Positions 1 to 7,969 are shown, counted from the stretch's first letter. The stretch is 44,378 nt of DNA from an uncultured Eisenbergiella sp. (GCA_910585455.1 CAJUEL010000037.1:1-44378), one strand, 5' to 3'. Numbers and translations: made by a program. The notes: generated from the letters alone by a model not told the origin.

Positions 1-56
1 TTTTTTGTTTTCAGGAAAGGGGTACGTTTCCTGTCACTACATATTATCTGTTACTA

Positions 57-85
57 TTGACATTCCCTTCCGCTGCCATTACAAT
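57..85 (+). promoter_or_regulatory. Sigma-A type promoter of the M32 carboxypeptidase
   Basis: TTGACA at 57-62 and TACAAT at 80-85 are separated by 17 bp, a near-consensus housekeeping promoter. The start codon of the downstream gene is at 173, leaving a leader of about 80 nt that contains the hairpin at 95-121. Confidence 0.7.
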
Positions 86-94
86 CTGACTATG

Positions 95-121
95 GGAAAC
101 GGCAAAAAAATTGTCGTTTCC
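95..121 (+). repeat. Leader hairpin with GGAAACGRCAA arms
   Basis: Arms GGAAACGGCAA (95-105) and TTGTCGTTTCC (111-121) pair over 11 positions including one G.U, around an A5 loop. The same core sequence AAACGACA/TGTCGTTT recurs in two palindromes near 7758 and 7844. It lies between promoter and start codon, so it could be an operator or an RNA hairpin; no function is known to me. Confidence 0.5.
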
Positions 122-172
122 TATCGCAATCCAATATCCATCATTTCTCACGAAAAGTCAGGAGGACCACTC

Positions 173-1672
173 ATGAGCCAGACATTGGAAGAATTCCAGA
201 AATACCGGGCAAAAATCCGGCAATACGACCGCGCCCACTCTCTTTTTTACTGGGACCTACAGACCCAGACTCCGCCCAGGGGCGTGGAAAGCAAGCTGGA
301 GTCCATCGGATTTTTTTCCTCGGAATCCTTTCGTCTCTCCACTGCGCCCGAATACGGCGCCATGCTGGAGGCGCTTTCTGCCCCGGAACAATATAACCGG
401 CTGGATATCGGCATGCAGACCACGGTAAAACGCAGCCTGCGAAACTACCGCCGTCAAAAACGCGTGCCCCAGGATTTTTATACGGAGCTTGTCACCACCA
501 CTGCCCGGGCGGGGAAGGCATGGGAAGCCGCCCGCCGAAACAATGACTTTCCAGGCTTTGCCCCCCATCTGGATAAAGTGATTTCCATGACCAGACAATA
601 CATGCAATATATGGAGCCGGACCAGGACCCTTATGAAACACTGCTGGACAGCTTTGAGCCCGGCATGGATTCTGCGACGATAGAACGGCTGTTTACAGAA
701 CTAAAGGAAGGTCTTACGCCCCTTTTAAAAAAGATAGCGGCTGTGCCCAGACCGGACCTTTCTCCCCTTTCGGTAAGCTGTGATATCCATGCTTTAAAAG
801 AAGCACAGGACATGCTGCTCTCCTACATCGGCTTTGACGCTGCGGCAGGCGCTACCGCCGAAAGCGCCCATCCCTTCACCAGCGCCCTGGCCCCTGGAGA
901 CGTGCGGCTCACCAATCATTTTCAGGCAGACCAGCCAATCCGCGTCATGTTCAGCGCCATCCATGAGGGCGGGCACGCCATCTACGCCCAAAACGTGGAT
1001 CCTGTCTATGCCGACACCTCTGTAGGGCAGCTCAACCAGATGGGGCTGCATGAAAGCCAGTCCCGCTTCTATGAAAATATGCTGGGCAGGAATAAAAACT
1101 TCTGGCTGCCCATCTATGACCGGCTGGGGCAGCTTTTGCCGCAGTTTCAGACCATCCCGATAGAGCTTTTTGTCCGTGCCATCAACGACGTACGCCCTGG
1201 CATGATCCGCATCGAAGCGGACGAGGTGACCTATTGCCTGCACATCATTTTGCGAACGGAAATGGAGCGGGCGATTTTCAAAGAGCAGGTTCCCACTGAC
1301 AGGCTGCCCGGTCTGTGGAATGATAAAATGGAAGAGCTTCTGGGCATCCGTCCCGCCAACGACGCGGAAGGCATTTTGCAGGACATGCACTGGTCCAACC
1401 GGTACCTGGGCTATTTCCCCTGCTATCTGCTGGGCTCCGTTTACGACGGAATGTTCCTTTCACAGCTGGAATCGGAGCTGGGATGCGTGGACAATATTTT
1501 GCGGGAAGGACGGATCGGAGATATCACGAAATGGCTCAATGAAAAAATCCACCGGCACGGCAGCCTCTACGCCTCCCGGGAGGTGATACAGCGGGTATGC
1601 GGCTGCGAAATCTCTGCCCGACCGCTGCTTGATTATTTCAACAAAAAATATGCGGAAATCTATGGCTTTTGA
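173..1672 (+). CDS. M32 family carboxypeptidase (Taq-type metallocarboxypeptidase)
   Basis: A 499-residue cytoplasmic zinc carboxypeptidase that removes C-terminal residues from peptides. The M32 signature is visible: HEGGH at residues 264-268 gives two zinc-ligand histidines and the catalytic Glu265, and the ESQSR segment starting at Glu294 supplies the third ligand. The length is typical of the family. The open frame extends to position 5, but ATG 173 has a GGAGG eight bases upstream and the protein starts as M32 enzymes usually do; a consensus promoter lies at 57-85. It stands alone and is followed by a GC-rich hairpin at 1683-1714. The family call is secure; the physiological substrate cannot be read from sequence. 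Confidence 0.93.
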   Translation: MSQTLEEFQKYRAKIRQYDRAHSLFYWDLQTQTPPRGVESKLESIGFFSSESFRLSTAPEYGAMLEALSAPEQYNRLDIGMQTTVKRSLRNYRRQKRVPQDFYTELVTTTARAGKAWEAARRNNDFPGFAPHLDKVISMTRQYMQYMEPDQDPYETLLDSFEPGMDSATIERLFTELKEGLTPLLKKIAAVPRPDLSPLSVSCDIHALKEAQDMLLSYIGFDAAAGATAESAHPFTSALAPGDVRLTNHFQADQPIRVMFSAIHEGGHAIYAQNVDPVYADTSVGQLNQMGLHESQSRFYENMLGRNKNFWLPIYDRLGQLLPQFQTIPIELFVRAINDVRPGMIRIEADEVTYCLHIILRTEMERAIFKEQVPTDRLPGLWNDKMEELLGIRPANDAEGILQDMHWSNRYLGYFPCYLLGSVYDGMFLSQLESELGCVDNILREGRIGDITKWLNEKIHRHGSLYASREVIQRVCGCEISARPLLDYFNKKYAEIYGF

Positions 1673-1682
1673 TTCCCGCCGC

Positions 1683-1714
1683 CGGCGGACCGCTTCCGTT
1701 TCCTGTGTCCGCCG
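1683..1714 (+). terminator. Possible terminator hairpin after the carboxypeptidase
   Basis: CGGCGGAC (1683-1690) and GTCCGCCG (1707-1714) form a perfect 8-bp stem shortly after the stop codon at 1672. There is no T-run behind it, so it may act as an mRNA 3' end or weak terminator only. Confidence 0.35.
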
Positions 1715-1858
1715 CGAAACGAAATGACATTGGGAATGAACAGTCACAGGCAGACGGCTACCCTTTTATACCAAATATTTTCCCTTTTTTACATTTTCAT
1801 TCCCATCGCTCCAGTGTACTATGAAAGAAAAATAAAACAGACACATGGAGGAAATGTC

Positions 1859-2992
1859 ATGAAAAAACTAAATATTGCCCTGGTGGGCTTAGGCTTTGGC
1901 GGATGCTTTCTGCCGATTTATCTGGATCACCCGGATATAGACAAGGTGGGCATTTTCGATACGGATCCTGCGCTTTTGCGCGCGACAAAAGCCCGGAATG
2001 AACGCGCCGTCGCCTACCAAAGCTTTGAGGAAATTCTGTCCGATCCGACGCTGGACGCAGTCCATCTTGTCACCCCGATCCCGCTCCATGCAGACCAGAC
2101 GGTCGCGGTTTTGGAAAGCGGCAAGCACTGCGCCTGTACGGTTCCCATGGCATGTACGCTGAAAGACCTGCAAAGAATCACCGACGCTGTCAAAAAATCC
2201 GGCAAACGCTATATGATGATGGAAACCACCCTCTATACCTACCAGTTTTTCTATGTGGAGCGGATGCTTCGGCAGGGTGAGCTGGGAAATATCCAGTTCA
2301 TGCGGGGCAGCCACTATCAGGATATGGCTAACTGGCCCGACTACTGGCTGGGCCTGCCGCCCATGTGGTACGGCACCCACGCCATATCCCCCATGACCGC
2401 CCTCTCCGGCTCACGCATCCGCCGGGTCAACTGCTTCGGCTCCGGCGCCATGGACGAATCCCTTTTCCGCTGCTACCACAACCCCTGGCCGGTGGAATGC
2501 GCCATTTTCGAATTTGAAAACGGCATGAAGGGGGAAGCGACCCGCAGCCTGTTCGAAACCGCACGGGCATATCAGGAAGGCCTGTTCGTCTATGGAAGCA
2601 AGGCCAGCTTTGAATGGGGCTTTGCGGACGGCGACGCGCCCTACGTCACCACCGCTGTCCCTGCTACGGACGGCAGGAGAGGTTCGGAGCCCACCGTCAG
2701 ACAAATCGAGCTGCCGAATTTTTATCAATCTCTTCCTGCCAGCATTCAGAAATATACGATCCATACGGAGAACTTTGATCCGTTAAATCCCCAGCTCTCC
2801 CTCCAAAAGGGACAAGGCGGCGGGCATCACGGCTCTCATCCCCACCTGGTGCACGAGTTTATCCGAAGCATTCTGGAGGACAGAAAGCCCCGGATCGACG
2901 AGACGCTCGGCGCGAATATCTGCGCCGCCGGAATCTGTGCCCATGAATCCGCCATGCACAACGGCGAAGCCGTGATCGTTCCCGGCTTCTGA
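1859..2992 (+). CDS. Gfo/Idh/MocA family oxidoreductase
   Basis: A 377-residue NAD(P)-dependent oxidoreductase of the family acting on sugars, inositols or related polyols. The N-terminal Rossmann fold shows GLGFGG (residues 10-15), with an acidic residue (FDTDP) ending the second strand as expected for NAD(H). At the position of the family's usual EKP catalytic lysine motif the protein reads T94-V95-P96, so the usual lysine is absent and oxidoreductase activity is uncertain. ATG 1859 is chosen because GGAGG lies eight bases upstream; the longer frame from 1724 has no such site. It is followed by an AraC-type regulator on the same strand. Substrate unknown. Confidence 0.85.
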   Translation: MKKLNIALVGLGFGGCFLPIYLDHPDIDKVGIFDTDPALLRATKARNERAVAYQSFEEILSDPTLDAVHLVTPIPLHADQTVAVLESGKHCACTVPMACTLKDLQRITDAVKKSGKRYMMMETTLYTYQFFYVERMLRQGELGNIQFMRGSHYQDMANWPDYWLGLPPMWYGTHAISPMTALSGSRIRRVNCFGSGAMDESLFRCYHNPWPVECAIFEFENGMKGEATRSLFETARAYQEGLFVYGSKASFEWGFADGDAPYVTTAVPATDGRRGSEPTVRQIELPNFYQSLPASIQKYTIHTENFDPLNPQLSLQKGQGGGHHGSHPHLVHEFIRSILEDRKPRIDETLGANICAAGICAHESAMHNGEAVIVPGF

Positions 2993-3088
2993 CAGCTCCC
3001 TGCGCTGCCCCGGACAAATCTGCGCAAAGCAGGACAGGACTTTTCGACGCCGTTGCGCTATCATTCTTTTATACAAGGGAGGATGCAC

Positions 3089-3994
3089 ATGTCGATACAA
3101 TTGATACAGCGGGCAATCTGCTATATGGAAGCCCACATGCTGGAAACCATCAACTATGAGGAAGTGGCAAGGGCAGTCTACATGTCCAGCTATGATTTTC
3201 ACCGGACCTTCCGCTTCGTCGTCGGCATCACCGCCAACGAATATATCCGGAACAGACGGCTGACGCTGGCCGCCCTGGAGCTCCAGCAAACCTCCATATC
3301 CGTGCTGGAGCTTTCCTGCAAATACGGCTATGAATCTCCGGAAAGCTTTTCCAAAGCGTTCACCCGCTTTCACGGTTCCACGCCAAAGCAGGCACGCCAG
3401 AAGGGAGCTATACTTCACCTGTTCAACCCCCTTGTCATAAAAATCACAATCGAAGGAGGCAGCATCATGGATTACAGAATGGAACACAGGGACAATCAGC
3501 GATTTTTGGCGCTGGTAAGAGCTTTCCCCAACGAAACCATCAATGACGAAAATGACCACAGCATTCCCGATTTCTGGAACGAATGCCATGTCAAAAACCT
3601 TGTGGAGCCCTTAAGGCAGCTCCGCCCGGAGGGAAAACGGGATCTCTATGGACTATGCGGCCCGGCAGTGAAAACCGAAACCCACTTCAATTACGGCATC
3701 GGCGTGATTTTGGATGAGGAAACCGACGTCACTGCGCTGCAGGAGTTTCTTGCAAACGGCTATACGCTGTGGGAAACCGGACCCGCGGAGTACGCAGTCT
3801 TTTCCTGCATCGGACCAAGCGCCGACTGCATCGGAGAAACCTGGAGCAAATTTTACCGGGAGTTCCTCCCCCAGACAGGATACTCCCAGACGGATGATAC
3901 GGATTACGAGCTCTACTTTGAAAAGGGAGAAAAGGACCTGTTCTGTGAGCTCTGGATTCCCGTAAAGTCCGGCACTCCACAGGAAAGCCGTTAA
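3089..3994 (+). CDS. AraC family regulator with GyrI-like effector domain
   Basis: A 301-residue transcription factor. Residues 1-105 are the two helix-turn-helix modules of AraC/XylS proteins (including the YMSSYDFHRTFRFVVGIT and YGYESPESFSKAFTRFHGSTP segments). Residues about 120-300 resemble the GyrI-like/AraC effector-binding domain that binds small, often hydrophobic ligands (SOB, Rob, TipA type). GGGAGG precedes ATG 3089 (ATG 3083 in the same frame is an alternative). It may regulate the oxidoreductase upstream or an efflux function elsewhere; its target is not visible here. Confidence 0.85.
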   Translation: MSIQLIQRAICYMEAHMLETINYEEVARAVYMSSYDFHRTFRFVVGITANEYIRNRRLTLAALELQQTSISVLELSCKYGYESPESFSKAFTRFHGSTPKQARQKGAILHLFNPLVIKITIEGGSIMDYRMEHRDNQRFLALVRAFPNETINDENDHSIPDFWNECHVKNLVEPLRQLRPEGKRDLYGLCGPAVKTETHFNYGIGVILDEETDVTALQEFLANGYTLWETGPAEYAVFSCIGPSADCIGETWSKFYREFLPQTGYSQTDDTDYELYFEKGEKDLFCELWIPVKSGTPQESR

Positions 3995-4022
3995 TCCCGG
4001 CATAATTCAAACGATGAACAGC

Positions 4023-4080
4023 AAACGGGCAGGGCGCGGTACTCTCCAGATGAAATGAGTTTCCTACGTCCTACCCGTTT
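4023..4080. terminator. Convergent terminator between AraC regulator and RHH regulator
   Basis: AAACGGGCAGG (4023-4033) and CCTACCCGTTT (4070-4080) pair with one mismatch and are followed by TTTT on the plus strand and preceded by AAA. It sits between two genes that converge. Confidence 0.4.
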
Positions 4081-4098
4081 TGGGAATGCGATGCTCCT

Positions 4099-4515
4099 CT
4101 ATTTTATCCCATAGTGCGCTTTCACCTGCGCGCTTCCAATCACCTTCCCCCTGATCTGTATGTCCTGCACCACTTCGAACAGAATTTTCTCATCTATATC
4201 CTCTCCGATTCCCAAAACCCCATATCCCGTTATGGTGATTTTCTCCCCCCGCTTTCTTGCCTCTTCCACCTCACGCTTTCCCAGAGAATAAACCCCCACG
4301 AACCAGCGGTCGGCGCTTTCCTTTCCGCTTTCCGTCTTCCCGTCAATAATTCTGTCCAGCGTATTTTGATACTTCTGCAGCGCTTCCCGAAGCGCCTGAT
4401 TGATGAAATCGCTGCGGTTGGAATAATACCCGTTATCCACCAGAATATCGATATTCGACAATGTGGACGTATTGATATTGACTGAAACCTTTTCGCTGAA
4501 ATAATCCTTTCCCAT
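4099..4515 (-). CDS. CopG/NikR-like ribbon-helix-helix regulator
   Basis: A 138-residue protein. Residues 8-45 (KVSVNINTSTLSNIDILV... then SNRSDFINQALREAL) fit a ribbon-helix-helix DNA-binding fold: a short beta strand followed by two helices. The C-terminal part (about 60-138) is beta-rich and has no metal-site histidine cluster typical of NikR, so a nickel role is not supported. GGGAGGT stands before ATG 4515. Its own promoter at 4570-4598 carries a perfect dyad just downstream of the -10 box, which fits autorepression. It is monocistronic and convergent with the AraC gene. Confidence 0.75.
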   Translation of the reverse strand: MGKDYFSEKVSVNINTSTLSNIDILVDNGYYSNRSDFINQALREALQKYQNTLDRIIDGKTESGKESADRWFVGVYSLGKREVEEARKRGEKITITGYGVLGIGEDIDEKILFEVVQDIQIRGKVIGSAQVKAHYGIK

Positions 4516-4547
4516 TTTGTACCTCCCAAATTTCTCTTCTTGATTTT

Positions 4548-4598
4548 ATGCTCCATTTGGAGCATATTTAGAATATCACATAAAATAGCAGATGTCAA
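4548..4598 (-). promoter_or_regulatory. Promoter and operator of the RHH regulator
   Basis: On the minus strand TTGACA (complement of 4593-4598) and TATTCT (complement of 4570-4575) are 17 bp apart. Directly downstream, ATGCTCCA (4548-4555) and TGGAGCAT (4558-4565) form a perfect 8-bp dyad with a 2-bp centre, placed over the expected transcription start. This is the likely binding site of the encoded regulator. Confidence 0.65.
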
Positions 4599-4681
4599 TA
4601 CATCCGTGTAATTACATTAAGAAGTGACGGAATATTCTGTAACCGTTCAGACAAGTCTGCACTATTACCCGCGAAAATTTT

Positions 4682-4771
4682 CTATTTCAAATTTATTTTA
4701 AATACTTATTGACACATCTCTTTTCATCTGCTATACTCTTTGTGTACCTGATTAAAAATAATTTGAAATAG
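4682..4771 (+). promoter_or_regulatory. SdpR-like promoter flanked by a 12-bp inverted repeat
   Basis: TTGACA (4709-4714) and TATACT (4732-4737) are 17 bp apart. A perfect inverted repeat flanks them: CTATTTCAAATT at 4682-4693 and AATTTGAAATAG at 4760-4771. The arrangement suggests two operator sites for the ArsR-type repressor encoded just downstream, one upstream of -35 and one in the leader next to the ribosome site. Confidence 0.65.
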
Positions 4772-4787
4772 ATTGGAGTGTGATCGC

Positions 4788-5057
4788 TTGGCAGTCAGTG
4801 AAGTGCTGGCGGCTCTGGCGGACGATACACGCAGGAAAATCCTGCTTCGATTAAAGGAAGGGAGGATCAGTTCCGGTGACCTGGCGGCTGCGCTGGATAT
4901 GACGCCGCAGGCATTATCCTATCATCTGTCCAGACTGAAAAAAGCCGATTTGATCTATGAAACCAGATATAAAAACTTTATTTATTACGAGCTGAATTTA
5001 TCCATTCTTGACGAGACGATCCTGTGGATAAACAGCCTGCGTGGAGGTGAATCATGA
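4788..5057 (+). CDS. ArsR-family repressor, SdpR-like
   Basis: An 89-residue winged-helix repressor. The order is typical: LADDTRRKILLRLKEG, then recognition helix MTPQALSYHLSRLKKADLI and a wing with FIYYELN. There is no ELCVCD-type cysteine metal site, so metal sensing is unlikely. Start TTG 4788 is preferred because GGAG lies about nine bases upstream; the frame is open to TTG 4773. The stop overlaps the ATG of the SdpI-like membrane protein (ATGA). In Bacillus subtilis SdpR represses the sdpRI operon and is controlled by SdpI; the same gene pairing suggests a similar circuit here. Confidence 0.85.
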   Translation: MAVSEVLAALADDTRRKILLRLKEGRISSGDLAAALDMTPQALSYHLSRLKKADLIYETRYKNFIYYELNLSILDETILWINSLRGGES

Positions 5058-5710
5058 AACCCGGAAAACTGCTCTATTACAGCCTTATGCTTTTACCCTT
5101 TCTCATCGTATTCGCCGCACTGCCCTTTTTGCCGGAACAGATACCCGCCCACTACGGCGCTGACAATCAGGTCACCCGCTGGGGCAGCAAATACGAATCC
5201 CTGATTTATCCCGTCACCACGCTGCTCATGGGATATTTTCTTCTCTTCATGGCAAAGCTGGCGGCGAAGCAGGAAAAGGACGGAAAAAACAATGAACAGA
5301 TCATTATGATTACCGGCATTCTCATCCTGACGATTTTCAACGTCATGAATGTTTATTTCCTGTATACATCTTTTCACAAGGTGGAAAATCTGTCCTCGGT
5401 TCCGCTGGATCTCAATCAGCTTCTCTTCGGTCTTCTGGGCGTGTTTATGATCATCATCGGAAATATCATGCCGAAGCTGCGGATGAATGCGATGATCGGC
5501 CTTCGAACAAAGTGGAGCATGAAAAACGAGCTTACATGGAAAAAGAGCCAGCGCTTTGGCGGCATCTCCTTCCTCCTTGGAGGCATTGCCATCATTCTCA
5601 TCAGCTTTTTTACGAGAGGATTTCTCTGCCTGTTGGCCTCCATGGGAATTGTTTCCGTTCTTCTGATCGTCGATATCTGCTATACTTATAAAGTCGCCAC
5701 AGCTGCCTGA
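5054..5710 (+). CDS. SdpI-family membrane protein (immunity / signal transducer)
   Basis: A 218-residue membrane protein with about six hydrophobic segments. The N-terminal part has the DUF1648-type motif (FLPEQIPAHYGADNQVTRWG) and the C-terminal part the SdpI signature (MIGLRTKWSMKNELTWKKSQ followed by RFGG). SdpI in B. subtilis gives immunity to the SDP cannibalism toxin and sequesters SdpR at the membrane. No SdpABC-like toxin genes are in this window, so it may be an orphan immunity or stress-response pair. It is translationally coupled to the ArsR gene (4-base overlap, GGAGGT upstream). Confidence 0.87.
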   Translation: MKPGKLLYYSLMLLPFLIVFAALPFLPEQIPAHYGADNQVTRWGSKYESLIYPVTTLLMGYFLLFMAKLAAKQEKDGKNNEQIIMITGILILTIFNVMNVYFLYTSFHKVENLSSVPLDLNQLLFGLLGVFMIIIGNIMPKLRMNAMIGLRTKWSMKNELTWKKSQRFGGISFLLGGIAIILISFFTRGFLCLLASMGIVSVLLIVDICYTYKVATAA

Positions 5711-5712
5711 GG

Positions 5713-5768
5713 TAAAATACAGCGGGGCTTTTGCATGCCAGTCCATGCAAAAGCCCCGCTGTATTTTA
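5713..5768. terminator. Bidirectional terminator with perfect 25-bp stem
   Basis: The arms 5713-5737 and 5744-5768 are perfectly complementary over 25 bp around a 6-nt loop (CCAGTC). The outer TAAAATA/TATTTTA parts give T-rich tails in both directions. It separates the convergent sdpRI-like operon and the Gfo/Idh gene on the minus strand. Confidence 0.8.
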
Positions 5769-5773
5769 ACACA

Positions 5774-6943
5774 TTATTTCCCGGTCCCGTAGCTCCCCTC
5801 CGTATCGAAGGTCACCTCCTGCACCGCCTTCTTCTCTGTAGAGGCCTCGCGCAACTCATTAAGCTTTGCCAGAAACAGCTCCTCATCGACAGGCAGCGTC
5901 ACCGCCCTGCCCAGCCAGGAGGACAAATGCATGGCGTTGGAAAGCATCAGGCCGTTGATCCCTTCACAGCCCTTCGCGACCAGCGGCTCCCCCCGCAGAA
6001 TATTGGCGGCAAAGGCGCGCAGAACCCCAACATGCTGCGGATTCTCCCCGTCCGTCTCCAGCGTGACAAAATGCCCGGCAGGCTTTTCAAAGCCCTCCTT
6101 CGTCGTAAAGCAGTAGGTTCTTTCACTTTCCTCCAGCTCGTAAAGAGAAAGCTGCTCGTTTTCACAGACCAGTTTTCCCCGCTCCAGCGTGATCTCAAAC
6201 CGGTTGGTCCCCGGGGCGTCCGCCGTCGTGGTCACAAACACGCCGGTCGCGCCGTTTGCAAATTCCAGATAGGCGGTCACGTCGTCCTCCACCTCAATGT
6301 CATGCCACTTTCCGTTATGGCAAAATGCCTGCACCTTCACCGGCAGACCACAGATCCACTGCAGCAGATCCAGATTATGGGGACACTGGTTTAACAGCAC
6401 GCCGCCGCCCTCACCGGCCCAGGTCGCGCGCCAGCCGCCGGAATTATAATAGGCCTGAGAACGATACCAGTCCGTGACGATCCAGTTGACCCGCTTGATG
6501 CTCCCGTATGCGCCGCTCTCCACCAGCTCCTTCATCTTCCGGTATACATGGTTCGTCCGCTGGTTGAACATCATGGCGAACACCTTATCCGATTTTTCGG
6601 CAGCCTCGTTCATTTCCCGCACCTGCTTTGTATACACGCCGGCGGGCTTTTCGCTCATGGCATGCATCCCGTGCTCCAAAGCCTTGATCACAAAACGGGG
6701 ATGATCATAGTGGGGTGTCGCCACCAGCACCGCGTCACAGCAGTGGGCCTCGATCAAGCTGTCTCCGTCCTCAAAAATCCGCACCGTTTCCGGCAGATTC
6801 TGTCTGGCCCATTCCCTTCTGCTCTCCCGTAGATCCGCAACCGCCACAAGCTCCAGCTCCGGCGCCTTTCCCTCCGTCAGATTTTTCGCATGGCCGCTTC
6901 CCATGTTGCCGACTCCGATGATTCCAAGTCTCACCTTTTCCAT
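5774..6943 (-). CDS. Gfo/Idh/MocA family oxidoreductase
   Basis: A 389-residue dehydrogenase-type protein. GVGNMG at residues 10-15 is the nucleotide-binding loop, VADLR ends the second strand, and E98-K99-P100 is the family's catalytic lysine motif. The CPHNLDLLQWICG segment matches the conserved HN(x)LD helix. ATG 6943 is chosen over the longer frame from 7003 because the protein then starts directly with the Rossmann strand and an AAAGGA lies upstream. Unlike the paralogue at 1859, all key residues are present. The next genes downstream on the chromosome are not co-transcribed (terminator at 5713-5768). Probable sugar or inositol substrate, not defined. Confidence 0.88.
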   Translation of the reverse strand: MEKVRLGIIGVGNMGSGHAKNLTEGKAPELELVAVADLRESRREWARQNLPETVRIFEDGDSLIEAHCCDAVLVATPHYDHPRFVIKALEHGMHAMSEKPAGVYTKQVREMNEAAEKSDKVFAMMFNQRTNHVYRKMKELVESGAYGSIKRVNWIVTDWYRSQAYYNSGGWRATWAGEGGGVLLNQCPHNLDLLQWICGLPVKVQAFCHNGKWHDIEVEDDVTAYLEFANGATGVFVTTTADAPGTNRFEITLERGKLVCENEQLSLYELEESERTYCFTTKEGFEKPAGHFVTLETDGENPQHVGVLRAFAANILRGEPLVAKGCEGINGLMLSNAMHLSSWLGRAVTLPVDEELFLAKLNELREASTEKKAVQEVTFDTEGSYGTGK

Positions 6944-7028
6944 CGCTTTACCCGTCCTTTTCTCTGTTTTTGTTTTGCACTCCATCGCTGACATCTGGGA
7001 CACCTTTTTGGCTATATGTCCTGATCAA

Positions 7029-7457
7029 TTATTCTCTCCTATACTCCACATGCTCTTGCGACGGTATCCGAAAAGTAAACTGTGTCCTGCCTTCATAATT
7101 TGATAACGCAAAATCACCTTTGGAAATGATATCCATCCCAATCAACACACCAATCCCCTGATTCCCTATTTCAGAATCCATCACCAGCCAGTTTTCAAAC
7201 ATAACTTCGTTATGTAAAATTAAATTTACTATATATTGGTTCATCACCCCTATTCCGGACGGCGTATGTGCTCTCACCTTTCCGACCGGAACAAGTCCCA
7301 GCTTAGAAACAATTTCTTTTGATATACAGGTGCCTGTCGCACCGGTATCCCATTGTATATTTACCGGCATACTTGTTCCATTTGCCTCAATAACTGCACC
7401 TGTAATTATTTTCCGTTGTATTTTCGCATATTTTATAGTAAAAGCAGATAATAGCAT
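7029..7457 (-). CDS. Retropepsin-like aspartic protease
   Basis: A 142-residue single-domain protein. WDTGATGTCIS (about residues 36-46) contains the D-T-G-A-T active-site triad of retroviral-type aspartic proteases, and VLIGMDIISKGDFAL matches the conserved (I/L)(I/L)GxD segment near the C-terminus. One motif per chain implies a homodimer, as in retropepsins. No signal peptide is seen, so it is likely cytoplasmic. AAGAGGT precedes ATG 7457. It lies 26 bp after the small protein gene ending at 7484 and both share one transcript. Its target is unknown. Confidence 0.8.
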   Translation of the reverse strand: MLLSAFTIKYAKIQRKIITGAVIEANGTSMPVNIQWDTGATGTCISKEIVSKLGLVPVGKVRAHTPSGIGVMNQYIVNLILHNEVMFENWLVMDSEIGNQGIGVLIGMDIISKGDFALSNYEGRTQFTFRIPSQEHVEYRRE

Positions 7458-7483
7458 TCAGGTACCTCTTAACCTTTTATCAA

Positions 7484-7729
7484 CTACCATGATGAAATAT
7501 AATTGGTATATCCAGATTCATCCCCATTGCATTCCTGCACAATAAACGTCCCCAATGGATAACTTTGAGAGGTTATATCAATTGCACTTTTTAAATCATC
7601 ATATACACCCAATATTTCATGATTCCGGATTACAAGAAATGAATGCCCATATTTCTCAAACCATTCGTCATAATGTTCAATAAAATAATTAAAATCTGCC
7701 ATTCGTTCATTTTCCCCATAAGTGTCCAT
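7484..7729 (-). CDS. Small conserved protein paired with the retropepsin gene (DUF5678-like)
   Basis: An 81-residue acidic protein. The segments FLVIRNHEILGVYDDL and YPLGTFIVQECNG look like the small DUF5678-type family seen in Firmicutes; this is from memory and was not searched. GGAGGT stands nine bases before ATG 7729. It is first in a two-gene operon with the aspartic protease, which makes a substrate, partner or regulator role plausible but unproven. No membrane segment or signal peptide. Confidence 0.6.
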   Translation of the reverse strand: MDTYGENERMADFNYFIEHYDEWFEKYGHSFLVIRNHEILGVYDDLKSAIDITSQSYPLGTFIVQECNGDESGYTNYISSW

Positions 7730-7757
7730 TCATATGACCTCCTTCCCTTTAAACATA

Positions 7758-7876
7758 GGAAACGACATATGTCGTTTCCGTTTGCATCGTCCGCACGCTG
7801 CTAAAGCAGCGATGTTTCCTTGTGCGGACGTATGCATCAGGTTATAGTAAACGACAATCTTTTTGTCGTTTACTAT
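7758..7876. repeat. Cluster of nested palindromes in intergenic DNA
   Basis: A perfect 22-bp palindrome (7758-7779, half-site GGAAACGACAT) is followed by a long interrupted inverted repeat (TGCATCGTCCGCAC, then GTGCGGACGTATGCA near 7826-7837, with an inner GCTGC/GCAGC stem) and then a perfect 14-bp stem (7844-7857 with 7863-7876, 5-nt loop). The first and last share the core AAACGACA/TGTCGTTT. This fills most of the 240-bp gap between 7729 and 7970 and may include the promoter region of the two-gene operon. Confidence 0.6.
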
Positions 7877-7969
7877 ATGTCATCCATTTCATGCCTTATC
7901 CCCCCTGTCAACACTGACCTGGGGCCTTATTGAAGTTTGTCTGTCTAAAAAGCACCTCAAATAAATGTT

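Noticed and set aside
4099..4515. NikR nickel regulator
   Set aside because: The ribbon-helix-helix part fits, but the histidine/cysteine nickel site of NikR is not visible, so only a CopG/NikR-like call is made.
5735..6394. Plus-strand open frame of 219 codons
   Set aside because: Antisense to the Gfo/Idh gene and starts inside the terminator stem at 5713-5768.
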